From Actinomycetospora sp. TBRC 11914 (GTDB lineage Bacteria; Actinomycetota; Actinomycetes; Mycobacteriales; Pseudonocardiaceae), in contig NZ_JABBND010000001.1 in NCBI RefSeq assembly GCF_012933465.1, forward strand, positions 1,054,001 through 1,118,000: a DNA stretch of 64,000 nt, in the 5' to 3' direction. Below, one piece after another: positions 33,638-42,007 of this stretch. Below the pieces are notes generated by a model. The model saw nothing but the letters and a program-made list of their open reading frames with translations. It had not been told where the DNA came from and did no database searches. The first letter of the stretch is position 1, and every line of letters begins with the position of its first letter. Both the position numbers and the translations under genes were made by a program.

Positions 33638-35014
33638 TCACGCCCGGACGGGCACCGTCTCCCAGCCCCGCAGGATGATCGTCGGGCGCCGGACGGCCGA
33701 CCCGGCCGGAGCGAGGTCGGGGAAGCGGGTGAACAGCGCCCGCAGCGCGACCTCGCCCTCCATGCGCGCGAGCGCCGCGCCGAGGCAGTAGTGGATGCCG
33801 CTGGAGAACGCGACGTGCTCCTTGGCGTTGCGGCGGGCGACGTCGAAGCGGTCGGGGTCGGTGAACACCGCCGGGTCGCGGTTGGCCGCGCCGAGCACCG
33901 TCACGACGATCTCGCCCTCCGCCACCGGCACGCCCTCCACCTCGGTGTCGCGGCGCGCCATGCGGGCGGTCCGCTGGACCGGGGAGTCGTGGCGCAGCAC
34001 CTCGTCGACGGCGTTCGACCACAGCGACGGATCCTCGGCGAGCACGGCGCGCTGGTCGGGGTGCTCGAAGAGCCGGACCGTGCCGTTGGAGATGAGGTTG
34101 ACCGTCGTCTCGAACCCGGCCGCGAGGATCAGCATCGAGGTCGCGACGAGCTCCTGCTCGGTGAGCCCGGACCCGTCGTCGTCGGCGACCTGCACCAGCT
34201 TCGAGAGCAGGTCCTCGCCGGGGTCGGCGCGCAACGAGCGCAGGTGCCCGCGCAGCCAGGAGTCGAACGCGGCGAGCGAGCGCTCCGCGCGGGCGTAGCG
34301 CTGCCACGGCAGGCCCATGTCCAGGCTCGCCGCCGCGCCGTCGCCCCAGGTCAGCAGGGTCCCGCGCATCTCCGGCGGGACCCCGAGCATCTCGGCGATC
34401 ACGGTGACCGGCACCTGCGCGGCGTAGCGGCGGACCAGGTCCACGGAACCGTCGCGCGCGAAGCCCGCGGCCAGGTCGTCGAGCAGCTCGGCGGTGATCT
34501 CCTCGGTGCGGGTCCGCAGGGCCGCGACGGCCTTGGCGGTGAACGCGCGGGAGACCAGCCGGCGGTAGCGGGTGTGATCCGGCGGGTCGACGACGAGCAT
34601 CGAGGGCGGGGTGTCGACGCCGGCGTAGCGGCGGTGCCCGACGAGCCCGAGCCCGGCCCGCACCGGCGCGGGGAGCACCCGGTCGCGGTCGGCGACCCCG
34701 AAGTCGTCGCTGCGCAGGAGCGCGGTGGCGACGTCGTGGTGGGCGGTGACATTGCCGAGCGGGCCCTGCGCGAACGGCCGGTGCGCGCGCAGGTCGCGGT
34801 AGTGGTCCCAGGGCTCGGCCTGCAGCTCGGGGGTGCGCAGGAGGGTCGCGTCGGCGCTGCCACGGCGCGCCCGCGACGCCAGCACGGTCCGCAGGAGCCC
34901 GTGCGAGAGGCCCCACCGGGCGGCGAGGAGCGGGGTCGACGGGGCGGCGTGGAGTCCGGGGGCGCCGTCGGCGAGCGCCGGGCGCAGCAGGGAGGACGCA
35001 GGAGCCGTTGCCAT
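33638..35014 (-). CDS. Cytochrome P450
   Basis: A 458-residue soluble P450. The I-helix motif is AAGFETTVNLISNG (about 290). The K-helix ExxR is EVLRHDSPVQR, and the heme-binding loop is FSSGIHYCLGAALARMEGEV near 405, with the axial Cys. PPDHTRYRRLVSRAFTAK near 137 supports family assignment. It oxidises an unknown hydrophobic substrate and needs a ferredoxin that is not encoded nearby. ATG 35014 is preceded by GAGAGGTGA. It is divergent from a TetR gene, with an operator-like palindrome between them, so it is probably derepressed by a TetR ligand. Confidence 0.9.
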   Translation of the reverse strand: MATAPASSLLRPALADGAPGLHAAPSTPLLAARWGLSHGLLRTVLASRARRGSADATLLRTPELQAEPWDHYRDLRAHRPFAQGPLGNVTAHHDVATALLRSDDFGVADRDRVLPAPVRAGLGLVGHRRYAGVDTPPSMLVVDPPDHTRYRRLVSRAFTAKAVAALRTRTEEITAELLDDLAAGFARDGSVDLVRRYAAQVPVTVIAEMLGVPPEMRGTLLTWGDGAAASLDMGLPWQRYARAERSLAAFDSWLRGHLRSLRADPGEDLLSKLVQVADDDGSGLTEQELVATSMLILAAGFETTVNLISNGTVRLFEHPDQRAVLAEDPSLWSNAVDEVLRHDSPVQRTARMARRDTEVEGVPVAEGEIVVTVLGAANRDPAVFTDPDRFDVARRNAKEHVAFSSGIHYCLGAALARMEGEVALRALFTRFPDLAPAGSAVRRPTIILRGWETVPVRA

Positions 35015-35046
35015 GGGGATCACCTCTCGCGGACCGTCCGTCGGTC

Positions 35047-35063
35047 ACATACTCCGGGTATGT
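35047..35063. promoter_or_regulatory. ACATAC-N5-GTATGT operator between P450 and TetR genes
   Basis: Perfect 6-bp inverted repeat with a 5-base spacer in the centre of the 63-base divergent gap, the expected place for a TetR operator controlling both genes. Confidence 0.65.
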
Positions 35064-35077
35064 AGCTGACGGCGACT

Positions 35078-35704
35078 ATGCTCGCGGCCGTGGCCGAGGT
35101 CAAGAGCCGTCGCGGGGAGTACACCGAGGCCACCCGGCGCGCCCTGCTCGACGCCGCGGCGGACCTCTTCACCGAGCGCGGCTTCGCGCACACCTCGCTC
35201 GACGACGTGGCCGCCGTCGCGCGGGTGACCAAGGGCGCGATCTACCACCACTTCGCGAGCAAGCCCGGGCTGTTCGAGGCGGTCTTCGAGGAGCTGGAGC
35301 GCAGCGAGAACGGCGCGGCGCGCGCGGCGTTCGACGCGGAGACGGACCCGACGGCGGGAGCGCTGGCCGCACTCGACCAGTTCCTGCTCGCCTGCTCCGA
35401 GCCGGTCTACGGCGCGCTGGTGTTCCGCGAGGCCCCGATCGCGATGGGGTGGGAGGCCTGGCGGCGCTGCGAGGAGAAGTACTCCTACGCGCTGCTGGAC
35501 GACATGCTCGGCGCGCTCGCCGCCGCCGGCCGCATCCCGGAGCACCACGGGGAGGCGCTGCCGAGCATCGCCTTCGGCATGCTCGGCGCGGCGGGCCAGC
35601 TGCTCGCGCGCACCCCGGCCGAGGACCGCGCGCGGGTGCGCGCCGAATGCCGGGCGCCGTTCGTGGCGCTCCTGGCCGGCCTGGGTGCGCTACCGCGCTC
35701 GTGA
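35078..35704 (+). CDS. TetR-family regulator, likely controlling the P450
   Basis: A 208-residue regulator. The helix-turn-helix is at about 35-55, with SLDDVAAVARVTKGAIYHHF and FASKPGLFEAVFEEL following. The C-terminal ligand domain is helical without recognisable specificity. The ATG at 35078 lacks a strong ribosome site; GTG 35090 is an alternative. It is divergently transcribed from the P450 gene across a perfect inverted repeat, the standard arrangement for a local repressor. Its stop codon lies inside a 40-base palindrome shared with the convergent small gene. Confidence 0.88.
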   Translation: MLAAVAEVKSRRGEYTEATRRALLDAAADLFTERGFAHTSLDDVAAVARVTKGAIYHHFASKPGLFEAVFEELERSENGAARAAFDAETDPTAGALAALDQFLLACSEPVYGALVFREAPIAMGWEAWRRCEEKYSYALLDDMLGALAAAGRIPEHHGEALPSIAFGMLGAAGQLLARTPAEDRARVRAECRAPFVALLAGLGALPRS

Positions 35705-35740
35705 GCAGAAAGTGTCGGTATAGCGACAGTTAGTGCTCAC
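35701..35740. terminator. Bidirectional palindrome overlapping two stop codons
   Basis: GTGAGCA...TGCTCAC outer arms and TGTCG...CGACA inner arms around a TATA-like centre. Both the TetR stop (TGA 35702-35704) and the stop of the convergent small gene (TAA 35732-35730) fall inside it. AT-richer than other terminators here. Confidence 0.6.
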
Positions 35741-35951
35741 GGGCCCGGAGGGCACCTCGGCACCAGCCGCCGCGGGTGGTCGACATCCGGCGCCGCGTCG
35801 ACGGCAGGAGCTCGCCGTGCAGGACGAGATCGCCGTCCTCCCACGCCCAGTGGAGGTACCGCTCCTCCCACGGGCGCTCCAGCAGGCTCAGCCGCTCGCC
35901 GATCTCCTTCTGCTCCGTCCAGAACCGGGCCAACGCCTCCCACGTCTTCAC
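35730..35951 (-). CDS. Small conserved-type hypothetical protein, Trp/Arg-rich
   Basis: A 73-residue protein read from GTG 35951. It is rich in Trp, Glu and Arg (RFWTEQKEIGERLSLLERPW, then YLHWAWEDGDLVLHGELLP) and ends in TRGGWCRGALRAREH. The composition is protein-like and unlike the other frames here, which supports coding. No signal peptide or transmembrane helix is visible. Function unknown; similar small proteins occur in other actinomycetes as far as I recall. The GTG has GAGG very close, so the start is tentative. It diverges from the LysR gene. Confidence 0.5.
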   Translation of the reverse strand: MKTWEALARFWTEQKEIGERLSLLERPWEERYLHWAWEDGDLVLHGELLPSTRRRMSTTRGGWCRGALRAREH

Positions 35952-36023
35952 GTCCTCGATGGTCGGCCGACCCGAGCCGCGCGACCAGCGAATATCCCGC
36001 GGGCCCGCGTTAAGCTGGGCTTC

Positions 36024-36929
36024 ATGCTCGACGCCCGGCGGCTCCTCGTCCTGCGGTCCGTGGTCCGCTCCGGGTCGATGACGGCGGCCGCGACCGAGCT
36101 GGGCTACACGCCGTCGGCGGTGTCGCAGCAGGTCGCGGCGCTCGAACGCGAGGTCGCGACACCGCTCCTGGTCCGCCACGCCCGCGGCGTGCTGCCGACC
36201 GAGGCCGGCACGCTGCTGGTGGAGCACGCCGACGTCGTCGCGGGCCGCCTGGAGCGGGCGCAGGAGGAGGTGGCCGACCTCACGGCCCTGCGCGCGGGCC
36301 GGCTGCGCCTCGCGGCCTTCGCGAGCGCGGGGGCCCGGCTGCTCCCGGGAGCCATCGGGGTGTTCCGCCGCCGCCACCCGGACGTACGGCTCTCCCTCGC
36401 GCTGCACGAGCCCGAGGACTGCCCCGACCTGGTGCGCGAGGGCGAGCTCGACCTCGCCATCAGCTTCGGCTACGTCCCCGGCGACGAGCCCGACACCGAG
36501 GGCCTGACGAGCACCTGGCTGCTCGACGACGTCGTCAACGTCGCCCTCCCGGCCGGGCACCCGGCCCTGGAGGACGCCGGGTTCTCCGCCACCGACGCGA
36601 TCGAGGTCTCGACGCTGCGCGACGCGGCCTGGATCCGCGACTCCGGCCAGGTGTGCCGCACCCAGCTGGTCGAGATGTGCGCGGCCGCCGGGTTCACCCC
36701 GAACGTCGCCTTCGACTCCGATGACTTCCCGATGGTGAGCGGGCTCGTCGAGTCCGGGGTCGGCGTCGCGCTCGTCCCCGACCTCGCGGTGCACCAGATG
36801 GGCCGGCGCGTCGTGCTGCGCCGGCTGCGCCCGGGCGTCGTGCGGCGCATCCACGCGCTCACCCCGCTGCACCCCTCCCCGGCCGCCGCCGCGATGCTCG
36901 AGGTGCTCACGTCGCGCCGGGCCGCGTGA
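36024..36929 (+). CDS. LysR-family transcriptional regulator
   Basis: A 301-residue regulator. Residues 1-60 form the winged helix-turn-helix (SMTAAATELGYTPSAVSQQV, ALEREVATPLLVRHARG). The rest is the two-lobed periplasmic-binding-like effector domain (LRLAAFASAGARLLPGAI; VESGVGVALVPDLAV). ATG 36024 is followed by typical LysR sequence; a TTAAGCT box 8-14 bases upstream resembles a -10 element, so the mRNA may be leaderless. No adjacent enzyme suggests a target; the divergent small gene at 35730-35951 is the nearest candidate. It converges on meaB 10 bases away. Confidence 0.88.
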   Translation: MLDARRLLVLRSVVRSGSMTAAATELGYTPSAVSQQVAALEREVATPLLVRHARGVLPTEAGTLLVEHADVVAGRLERAQEEVADLTALRAGRLRLAAFASAGARLLPGAIGVFRRRHPDVRLSLALHEPEDCPDLVREGELDLAISFGYVPGDEPDTEGLTSTWLLDDVVNVALPAGHPALEDAGFSATDAIEVSTLRDAAWIRDSGQVCRTQLVEMCAAAGFTPNVAFDSDDFPMVSGLVESGVGVALVPDLAVHQMGRRVVLRRLRPGVVRRIHALTPLHPSPAAAAMLEVLTSRRAA

Positions 36930-36939
36930 CCCGCCGTCG

Positions 36940-37911
36940 TCAGGACCCGAAGGCGTCGAGGATCCGGTCGGCCGCGAGCGCGGGCGTGAGCTCGCCGTCG
37001 AGGACCTCGCGCTCGGTCTCGGCGCGGATGTCCTTGACCGCCGGGTGATCGCGCAGCCGACCCAGCAGCCGCTCGCGCACCATCTGCCACGTCCAGTCCA
37101 CCTGCTGGCGGGCGCGCTTCGCGGCGAGCTCGTCGCGGGAGTCGAGGAACTCCTGGTGGCGGACCAGCGCCGACCAGACGTCGTCGAGACCCGTGCGCTC
37201 CTGGGCCGAGCAGGTGAGCACCGGCACCTGCCACGGGTCGCGCTCCCCGCGCAGCATCTTCAGCGCGGACTCCAGCTCCCGGGCCGCGCGCTGGGCGTCG
37301 CGGGCGTGCGGACCGTCGGCCTTGTTGACCGCGATGACGTCGGCGATCTCGAGGATGCCGCGCTTGATGCCCTGCAGGGAGTCGCCGGTGCGCGCCAGGG
37401 TGAGGAAGAGGAACGAGTCGACCATCTCGGCGACCGCCGTCTCGGACTGCCCGACGCCCACGGTCTCGACGATGACGACGTCGTAGCCCGCCGCCTCCAT
37501 CACCACCATCGTCTCGCGGGTGGCCTTGGCGACCCCGCCGAGCGTGCCCGCCGTCGGGCTCGGCCGGATGAAGGCGTCGTCGTCGGTGGCCAGGGCGTCC
37601 ATGCGGGTCTTGTCGCCGAGGATGGAGCCGCCGGAGCGCGTCGAGCTGGGGTCGACGGCGAGGACCGCCACCTTGCTGCCGCCCGCGGTCAGCTGTGAGC
37701 CGAGCGCCCCGATGAAGGTCGACTTCCCGACGCCGGGCACCCCCGAGATCCCGATGCGCCGCGCGCCCCCGGCCTGCGGCAGCAGCTCGACGAGGAGCTC
37801 CTGGGCGGCGTCGCGGTGGTCGGCGCGCGTCGACTCGACGAGCGTGATCGCCCGGCCGATCCAGAGCCGCGAGCCCGAGCGGACGCCCTCGACGTACTTC
37901 TCCAGGTCCAT
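36940..37911 (-). CDS. meaB: MeaB/ArgK GTPase, chaperone of methylmalonyl-CoA mutase
   Basis: A 323-residue G3E-family P-loop GTPase. The Walker A is GISGVPGVGKSTFIGAL near residue 54; VDPSSTRSGGSILGDKTRM follows as the family signature; ETVGVGQSETAVAEMVD carries switch residues; and NKADG near 197 is the guanine-specificity motif. It guards loading and protects the cobalamin cofactor of methylmalonyl-CoA mutase. It is on the same strand as mutA-mutB, but a SNF2 gene on the other strand and a VapBC pair separate them. It starts 10 bases after vapC and may be co-transcribed with it. Confidence 0.92.
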   Translation of the reverse strand: MDLEKYVEGVRSGSRLWIGRAITLVESTRADHRDAAQELLVELLPQAGGARRIGISGVPGVGKSTFIGALGSQLTAGGSKVAVLAVDPSSTRSGGSILGDKTRMDALATDDDAFIRPSPTAGTLGGVAKATRETMVVMEAAGYDVVIVETVGVGQSETAVAEMVDSFLFLTLARTGDSLQGIKRGILEIADVIAVNKADGPHARDAQRAARELESALKMLRGERDPWQVPVLTCSAQERTGLDDVWSALVRHQEFLDSRDELAAKRARQQVDWTWQMVRERLLGRLRDHPAVKDIRAETEREVLDGELTPALAADRILDAFGS

Positions 37912-37921
37912 CGCGGCCTCC

Positions 37922-38326
37922 CTACACCTTCACCACGACGAGCCCGCGCACGCCGTCGAGGGGGTCGAAGTCGTCGTCCTGGGTCACGATCGGCAGCCGG
38001 TGCGCGACGGCGCTGGCAGCGATCCAGAGATCGTTCACGTTCACTCGGCGACCTCGCTCGGCGAGATGGACCCGCAGGCGCGCCCACTCCGCGGCGGTCT
38101 CCTCCCCGATGCCGAACACCTTCATCCAGGCGATTCGATCGAGGGTGGCCATCCGCCGTCCGCGTGCCTCGGAGTCCCGTGCAGCGAGGACGCCCGCCTG
38201 CAACTCCGCGAGGGTCACCACCGAGACCGCTGCCTTCTCGGGAAGCGCCGAGTCGTCCACCGGGCGCCCGACCTCCGTCGCGATGAGAACGCTCGTGTCG
38301 AGGAGCGCCCGCTCGGGTCCGGTCAC
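37922..38326 (-). CDS. vapC: VapC-type PIN-domain toxin
   Basis: A 134-residue PIN-domain ribonuclease. The acidic metal site is visible: Asp10 in LLDTSVLI, Glu41 in VTLAELQAG, Asp99 in VNVNDLWIAA and Asp117/118 in VTQDDDF. VapC toxins cut RNA, usually tRNA or rRNA, and are held inactive by the antitoxin. Its start overlaps the vapB antitoxin by 4 bases, so translation is coupled. The downstream meaB begins 10 bases later, placing a metabolic chaperone in the toxin-antitoxin transcript. Confidence 0.88.
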   Translation of the reverse strand: MTGPERALLDTSVLIATEVGRPVDDSALPEKAAVSVVTLAELQAGVLAARDSEARGRRMATLDRIAWMKVFGIGEETAAEWARLRVHLAERGRRVNVNDLWIAASAVAHRLPIVTQDDDFDPLDGVRGLVVVKV

Positions 38327-38583
38327 CGAATGGGACCGAGGTCGTCGGTCGTCTCCCCGGCCAGCTCACGGAGGTCGTCCCGCAGCCCGGGATCGGCCTG
38401 CGCCTCATGGAGGACCCTGACGAGCTCCTCACGCGTCATCCAGCGACGCTCCGCGCGGGGGACGGGCACGAGCTGGGCCACCGGACGCCCGTTCGAGGTG
38501 ACCGTCAGGGTCTCGCCGGCCTCGACGCGGCGGAGCACGCCCGCCGTGTCGTTCCGCAGTTCGCGGGACGCGATCTCGGTCAT
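38323..38583 (-). CDS. vapB: VapB-type antitoxin (Phd/YefM fold)
   Basis: An 86-residue protein. Residues 1-45 form the DNA-binding antitoxin fold (EIASRELRNDTAGVLRRVEA, then LTVTSNGRPVAQLVP). The C-terminal 40 residues are acidic and flexible and should block the VapC active site. An excellent AGGAGG precedes ATG 38583; a TACACT box about 40 bases upstream could be the -10 element. The complex probably represses its own promoter. Confidence 0.85.
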   Translation of the reverse strand: MTEIASRELRNDTAGVLRRVEAGETLTVTSNGRPVAQLVPVPRAERRWMTREELVRVLHEAQADPGLRDDLRELAGETTDDLGPIR

Positions 38584-38708
38584 GGCGGCCTCCTGGTGTC
38601 GCAGCCCGTAGTGAAGTGTAGCCCTCGGCCTGGCGGGAGTGCCCGGACGAGACTGTCGGACCCCGTCGCTACCTTCCGCCCCATCAGCAGGTGAGCAGGG
38701 GGTCGGAC

Positions 38709-41700
38709 ATGGCAGGACACGTGACCGTCGAGGGTCTCCGGGCCGACGACGTGGCCGAGGCGCTCGGCCCGACCGTGACGGAGCGGGGGCGCCGCTACGC
38801 CCGGGACGGCGCCGTCCTGTACTCGGAGTGGCACCGGGGCGCCCTCCAGCTGCGCGCCGTGGTCCGGGGCGGCGAGGGGCAGGTCTACTCGACCATCGTG
38901 CACTTCGACGCCGACCCCGGCGGCGGGCTCGAGCTCGTCGACGGGGAGTGCTCGTGCCCGGTCGGCGCGATGTGCAAGCACGTCGCGGCGGCCGCGCTGA
39001 GCGCGGTGCCGACCGCGGGCTCCGCCGCCGCCCCGGCCTGGGAGTCCCGGCTCGACGCGCTCCTCGGAGCGTCCGCGAGCGGCCCTCCCCGGGGCACCGG
39101 CACCCTGGGGATCGAGCTCACGCCCGACGGCGCGGGTGGGCTGATGGCCCGCCTGGTGCGCCCCGGGGGCTCGAAGGGCTGGGTGTACGGCGGGCTGCTG
39201 TGGAACCGGATGCTGCAGCCCGCGGCGCAGGCCGAGCACCACCCGGACCACCTGGCCGTCGTGCGGGAGCTGTACCTGCTCCACCACGCCGCGCAGGCCG
39301 CCTCCCCCGGCTTCTCCCCGTACCGGTACTACGGCTACGGCGCGTCCGAGAAGTCGATCGACCTCGCGGAGATCGCGAGCCCGCGGCTGTGGACGCTGCT
39401 CGACGCCGCCGCCGAGGTCGGCCTCCCCCTCCTGCCCTCCCGCCACCGGCTCGGGCCCGTCGACCACCGCGGCCGTGCCTCCCTCTCCCTCGACGTCGCG
39501 GCCGGTGCCGACGCCGGGTCGCTCGCGATCCGCCCCGTCCTGCGCTTCGAGGGCGCCGACGCGCCGGACCCCGACGCCCGGGCCGTCGCGTTCCTGGGTG
39601 GCGACACCGCGCACGGCGTCGCGATCGTCTCGCGCGCGGAGGGCCTGGCCCCGGTCTCGTGCCGCCTGACGATGGCCCGGCTCGACCCGCCGGTGGCCCG
39701 CGCGGTCTGGCAGGTGGCCCTCGACGACGCCGACATCGCGGTGCCGGCCGACCAGCTCCCCCGGTTCCGCGAACGGTTCGCGCCGCGCCTGGCCGAGCTC
39801 CGCTCCGTGGTCTCCTCCGACGGCTCGTTCACCCCGCCACGGATCGGCCCACCGGTCCTGGTCCTGCGGGCCGCGTTCGGCGACGAGCACGTCCTCGGCC
39901 TCTCCTGGCACTGGTCCTACGACGTCGACGGCACCGACGTCCGGGTCCCGGTCGACCGCCCGTCCGATCACCGGTTCCGGGACGACCTGGCCGAGGAGGC
40001 GGTGCTCGACGTCCTCGACGCCCTCCCGGTCGACTGGGAGCGGTTCCGCATCCACCCGACCGAGCACCCCGGCCCGCACCGGCTCGCCGGCCTGCACACG
40101 GCCGCGTTCGTCACCGAGGCGCTCCCGGTGCTCGCCGACGCCGAGGGCGTCCGGGTCGAGCACGACGGCGAGGCCGCCGACTACCGCGAGGTGGGCGACG
40201 CGCTGGCCATCGGCGTGTCGACCACCGAGTCCGACGCCGGCACCGACTGGTTCGACCTCGGGATCACCATCACCCTCGAGGGCCGGGCGCTGCCGTTCGC
40301 GGAGGTGTTCGCCGCGCTCACCCGCGGCGAGACCCACCTGCTGCTCCCCGACGGCGCCTACTTCTCGCTCGAGAAGCCCGAGCTCGTCGCGCTGCGCGCC
40401 CTGATCGAGGAGGCCCGGGCGCTGCAGGAGACGCCGTCCGACACGATCCGGCTCACGCGCTACCAGGCCGGGTGGTGGGAGGAGCTCGCCGAGCTCGGGA
40501 TCGTCGACGCCCAGGCCGAGGCCTGGCAGCAGCAGGTCGGGGGGCTCCTCCGCGCCGGCGCGGTCGACGCGGCCGCGGTGCCCGAGGGGCTGCGGGCCGA
40601 CCTGCGGCCCTACCAGCGCGAGGGCTTCGAGTGGCTCGCGTTCCTCTGGCGTCACGGCCTCGGCGGCGTGCTCGCCGACGACATGGGACTCGGCAAGACC
40701 GTCCAGGCCCTCGCGGTGATCCTCCACGCGCGGGAGCGCGACCCGGACGCCGGCCCGGTGCTGATCGTCGCGCCGACGAGCGTGGTGCCGAACTGGACGC
40801 TCGAGGCCGCCCGGTTCACTCCGGGCCTGCGGGTGGTCGCCCTGACCGACACGCTGCGGCGGCGCGGGGAGGAGCTCGAGGCCGTGGTCGGCGACGCCGA
40901 CGTCGTCGTCACCTCGTACACGCTGTTCCGGCTCGACGCCGCGGCGCACGAGCGGATCAGCTGGTCCGGCGTGCTCTTCGACGAGGCGCAGTTCCTCAAG
41001 AACCGGCAGTCGAAGGTCCACCAGTGCGCCCGGCGGGTCCCGGCGCCGGTCAAGGTCGCCGTCACCGGCACCCCGATGGAGAACGACCTCATGGAGCTGT
41101 GGGCGCTCCTCTCGATCACCTCGCCCGGTCTCTTCCCGAGCCCGGACCGGTTCCGTGAGAGCTTCGCGCGGCCCATCGAGAAGGGAGACGCCGAGACCCT
41201 CGGCCGGCTCCGCCGCCGGGTGCGGCCGCTGGTGCTGCGCCGCACGAAGGAGCAGGTCTCCCCCGAGCTGCCGGCCAAGCAGCAGCAGGTGCTGCCCGTG
41301 GATCTGGCGCCCGCGCACCGCCGGCTCTACGACCGCACCCTCCAGCGGGAGCGCCAGAAGATCCTCGCGCTGCTCGACGACGTCGACGGGAACCGGTTCA
41401 CGATCCTGGCGTCGATCACGCGGATGCGGCAGCTCGCCCTGCACCCGGCCCTCGGCGGCGGTGACGGCGCGGGTGGCGGGAGCGCGAAGATCGACCTGCT
41501 CGTCGAGCAGCTCCGCGACGTCATCGCGTCGGGTCACCGCGCCCTGGTGTTCAGCCAGTTCACCGGCTTCCTCGCGCACGTCCGGGACGCGCTCGAGGCG
41601 GCGGGCATCGCCCACGCCTACCTCGACGGCACCACCCGCGACCGGGCGGCCGCGATCGCCGGCTTCACCGACGGCGGGGCGCCGGTCTTCCTCATCAGCC

Positions 41701-41984
41701 TCAAGGCGGGCGGGTTCGGCCTCAACCTCACCGAGGCCGACTACTGCTTCCTGCTCGACCCGTGGTGGAACCCCGCCACCGAGGCCCAGGCGATCGACCG
41801 GGCCCACCGGATCGGCCAGGACCGCACGGTGATGGTCTACCGGCTGATCGCCCGCGACACCATCGAGGAGAAGGTCCGGGCCCTCGCCGCGCGCAAGGAG
41901 GGCCTCGTCGCCGGGGTCATGGACGACGGCGCGGAGTTCGCCGGCGGGCTGTCCGCCGACGACATCCGCGCCCTCGTCTCGTGA
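38709..41984 (+). CDS. SWIM zinc-finger SNF2-family helicase
   Basis: A 1091-residue Swi2/Snf2 ATPase. A SWIM zinc finger lies at residues 81-91 (Cys81, Cys83, Cys89, His91). The middle region to about 620 is specific to bacterial SNF2 proteins. The motor has DDMGLGKT near 657, DEAQ near 757, and the second lobe has VFSQFTGFLAHV, LISLKAGGFGLNLTEAD and IDRAHRIGQDRTVMVYRLI, with the typical arginine fingers. It should move along DNA and displace proteins. ATG 38709 is chosen; GTG 38691 is an alternative. The gene runs against all its neighbours between mutB and the vapBC-meaB genes. Confidence 0.9.
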   Translation: MAGHVTVEGLRADDVAEALGPTVTERGRRYARDGAVLYSEWHRGALQLRAVVRGGEGQVYSTIVHFDADPGGGLELVDGECSCPVGAMCKHVAAAALSAVPTAGSAAAPAWESRLDALLGASASGPPRGTGTLGIELTPDGAGGLMARLVRPGGSKGWVYGGLLWNRMLQPAAQAEHHPDHLAVVRELYLLHHAAQAASPGFSPYRYYGYGASEKSIDLAEIASPRLWTLLDAAAEVGLPLLPSRHRLGPVDHRGRASLSLDVAAGADAGSLAIRPVLRFEGADAPDPDARAVAFLGGDTAHGVAIVSRAEGLAPVSCRLTMARLDPPVARAVWQVALDDADIAVPADQLPRFRERFAPRLAELRSVVSSDGSFTPPRIGPPVLVLRAAFGDEHVLGLSWHWSYDVDGTDVRVPVDRPSDHRFRDDLAEEAVLDVLDALPVDWERFRIHPTEHPGPHRLAGLHTAAFVTEALPVLADAEGVRVEHDGEAADYREVGDALAIGVSTTESDAGTDWFDLGITITLEGRALPFAEVFAALTRGETHLLLPDGAYFSLEKPELVALRALIEEARALQETPSDTIRLTRYQAGWWEELAELGIVDAQAEAWQQQVGGLLRAGAVDAAAVPEGLRADLRPYQREGFEWLAFLWRHGLGGVLADDMGLGKTVQALAVILHARERDPDAGPVLIVAPTSVVPNWTLEAARFTPGLRVVALTDTLRRRGEELEAVVGDADVVVTSYTLFRLDAAAHERISWSGVLFDEAQFLKNRQSKVHQCARRVPAPVKVAVTGTPMENDLMELWALLSITSPGLFPSPDRFRESFARPIEKGDAETLGRLRRRVRPLVLRRTKEQVSPELPAKQQQVLPVDLAPAHRRLYDRTLQRERQKILALLDDVDGNRFTILASITRMRQLALHPALGGGDGAGGGSAKIDLLVEQLRDVIASGHRALVFSQFTGFLAHVRDALEAAGIAHAYLDGTTRDRAAAIAGFTDGGAPVFLISLKAGGFGLNLTEADYCFLLDPWWNPATEAQAIDRAHRIGQDRTVMVYRLIARDTIEEKVRALAARKEGLVAGVMDDGAEFAGGLSADDIRALVS

Positions 41985-42007
41985 CCACCGGCCGCCCCGC
42001 GGGCGGG

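Noticed and set aside
38580-41807. A 1075-codon open frame on the minus strand across the SNF2 gene
   Set aside because: It is the antisense of a clear helicase with intact motifs; its translation is Arg/Gly/Val/Glu-rich with no domain, a usual effect of high GC.
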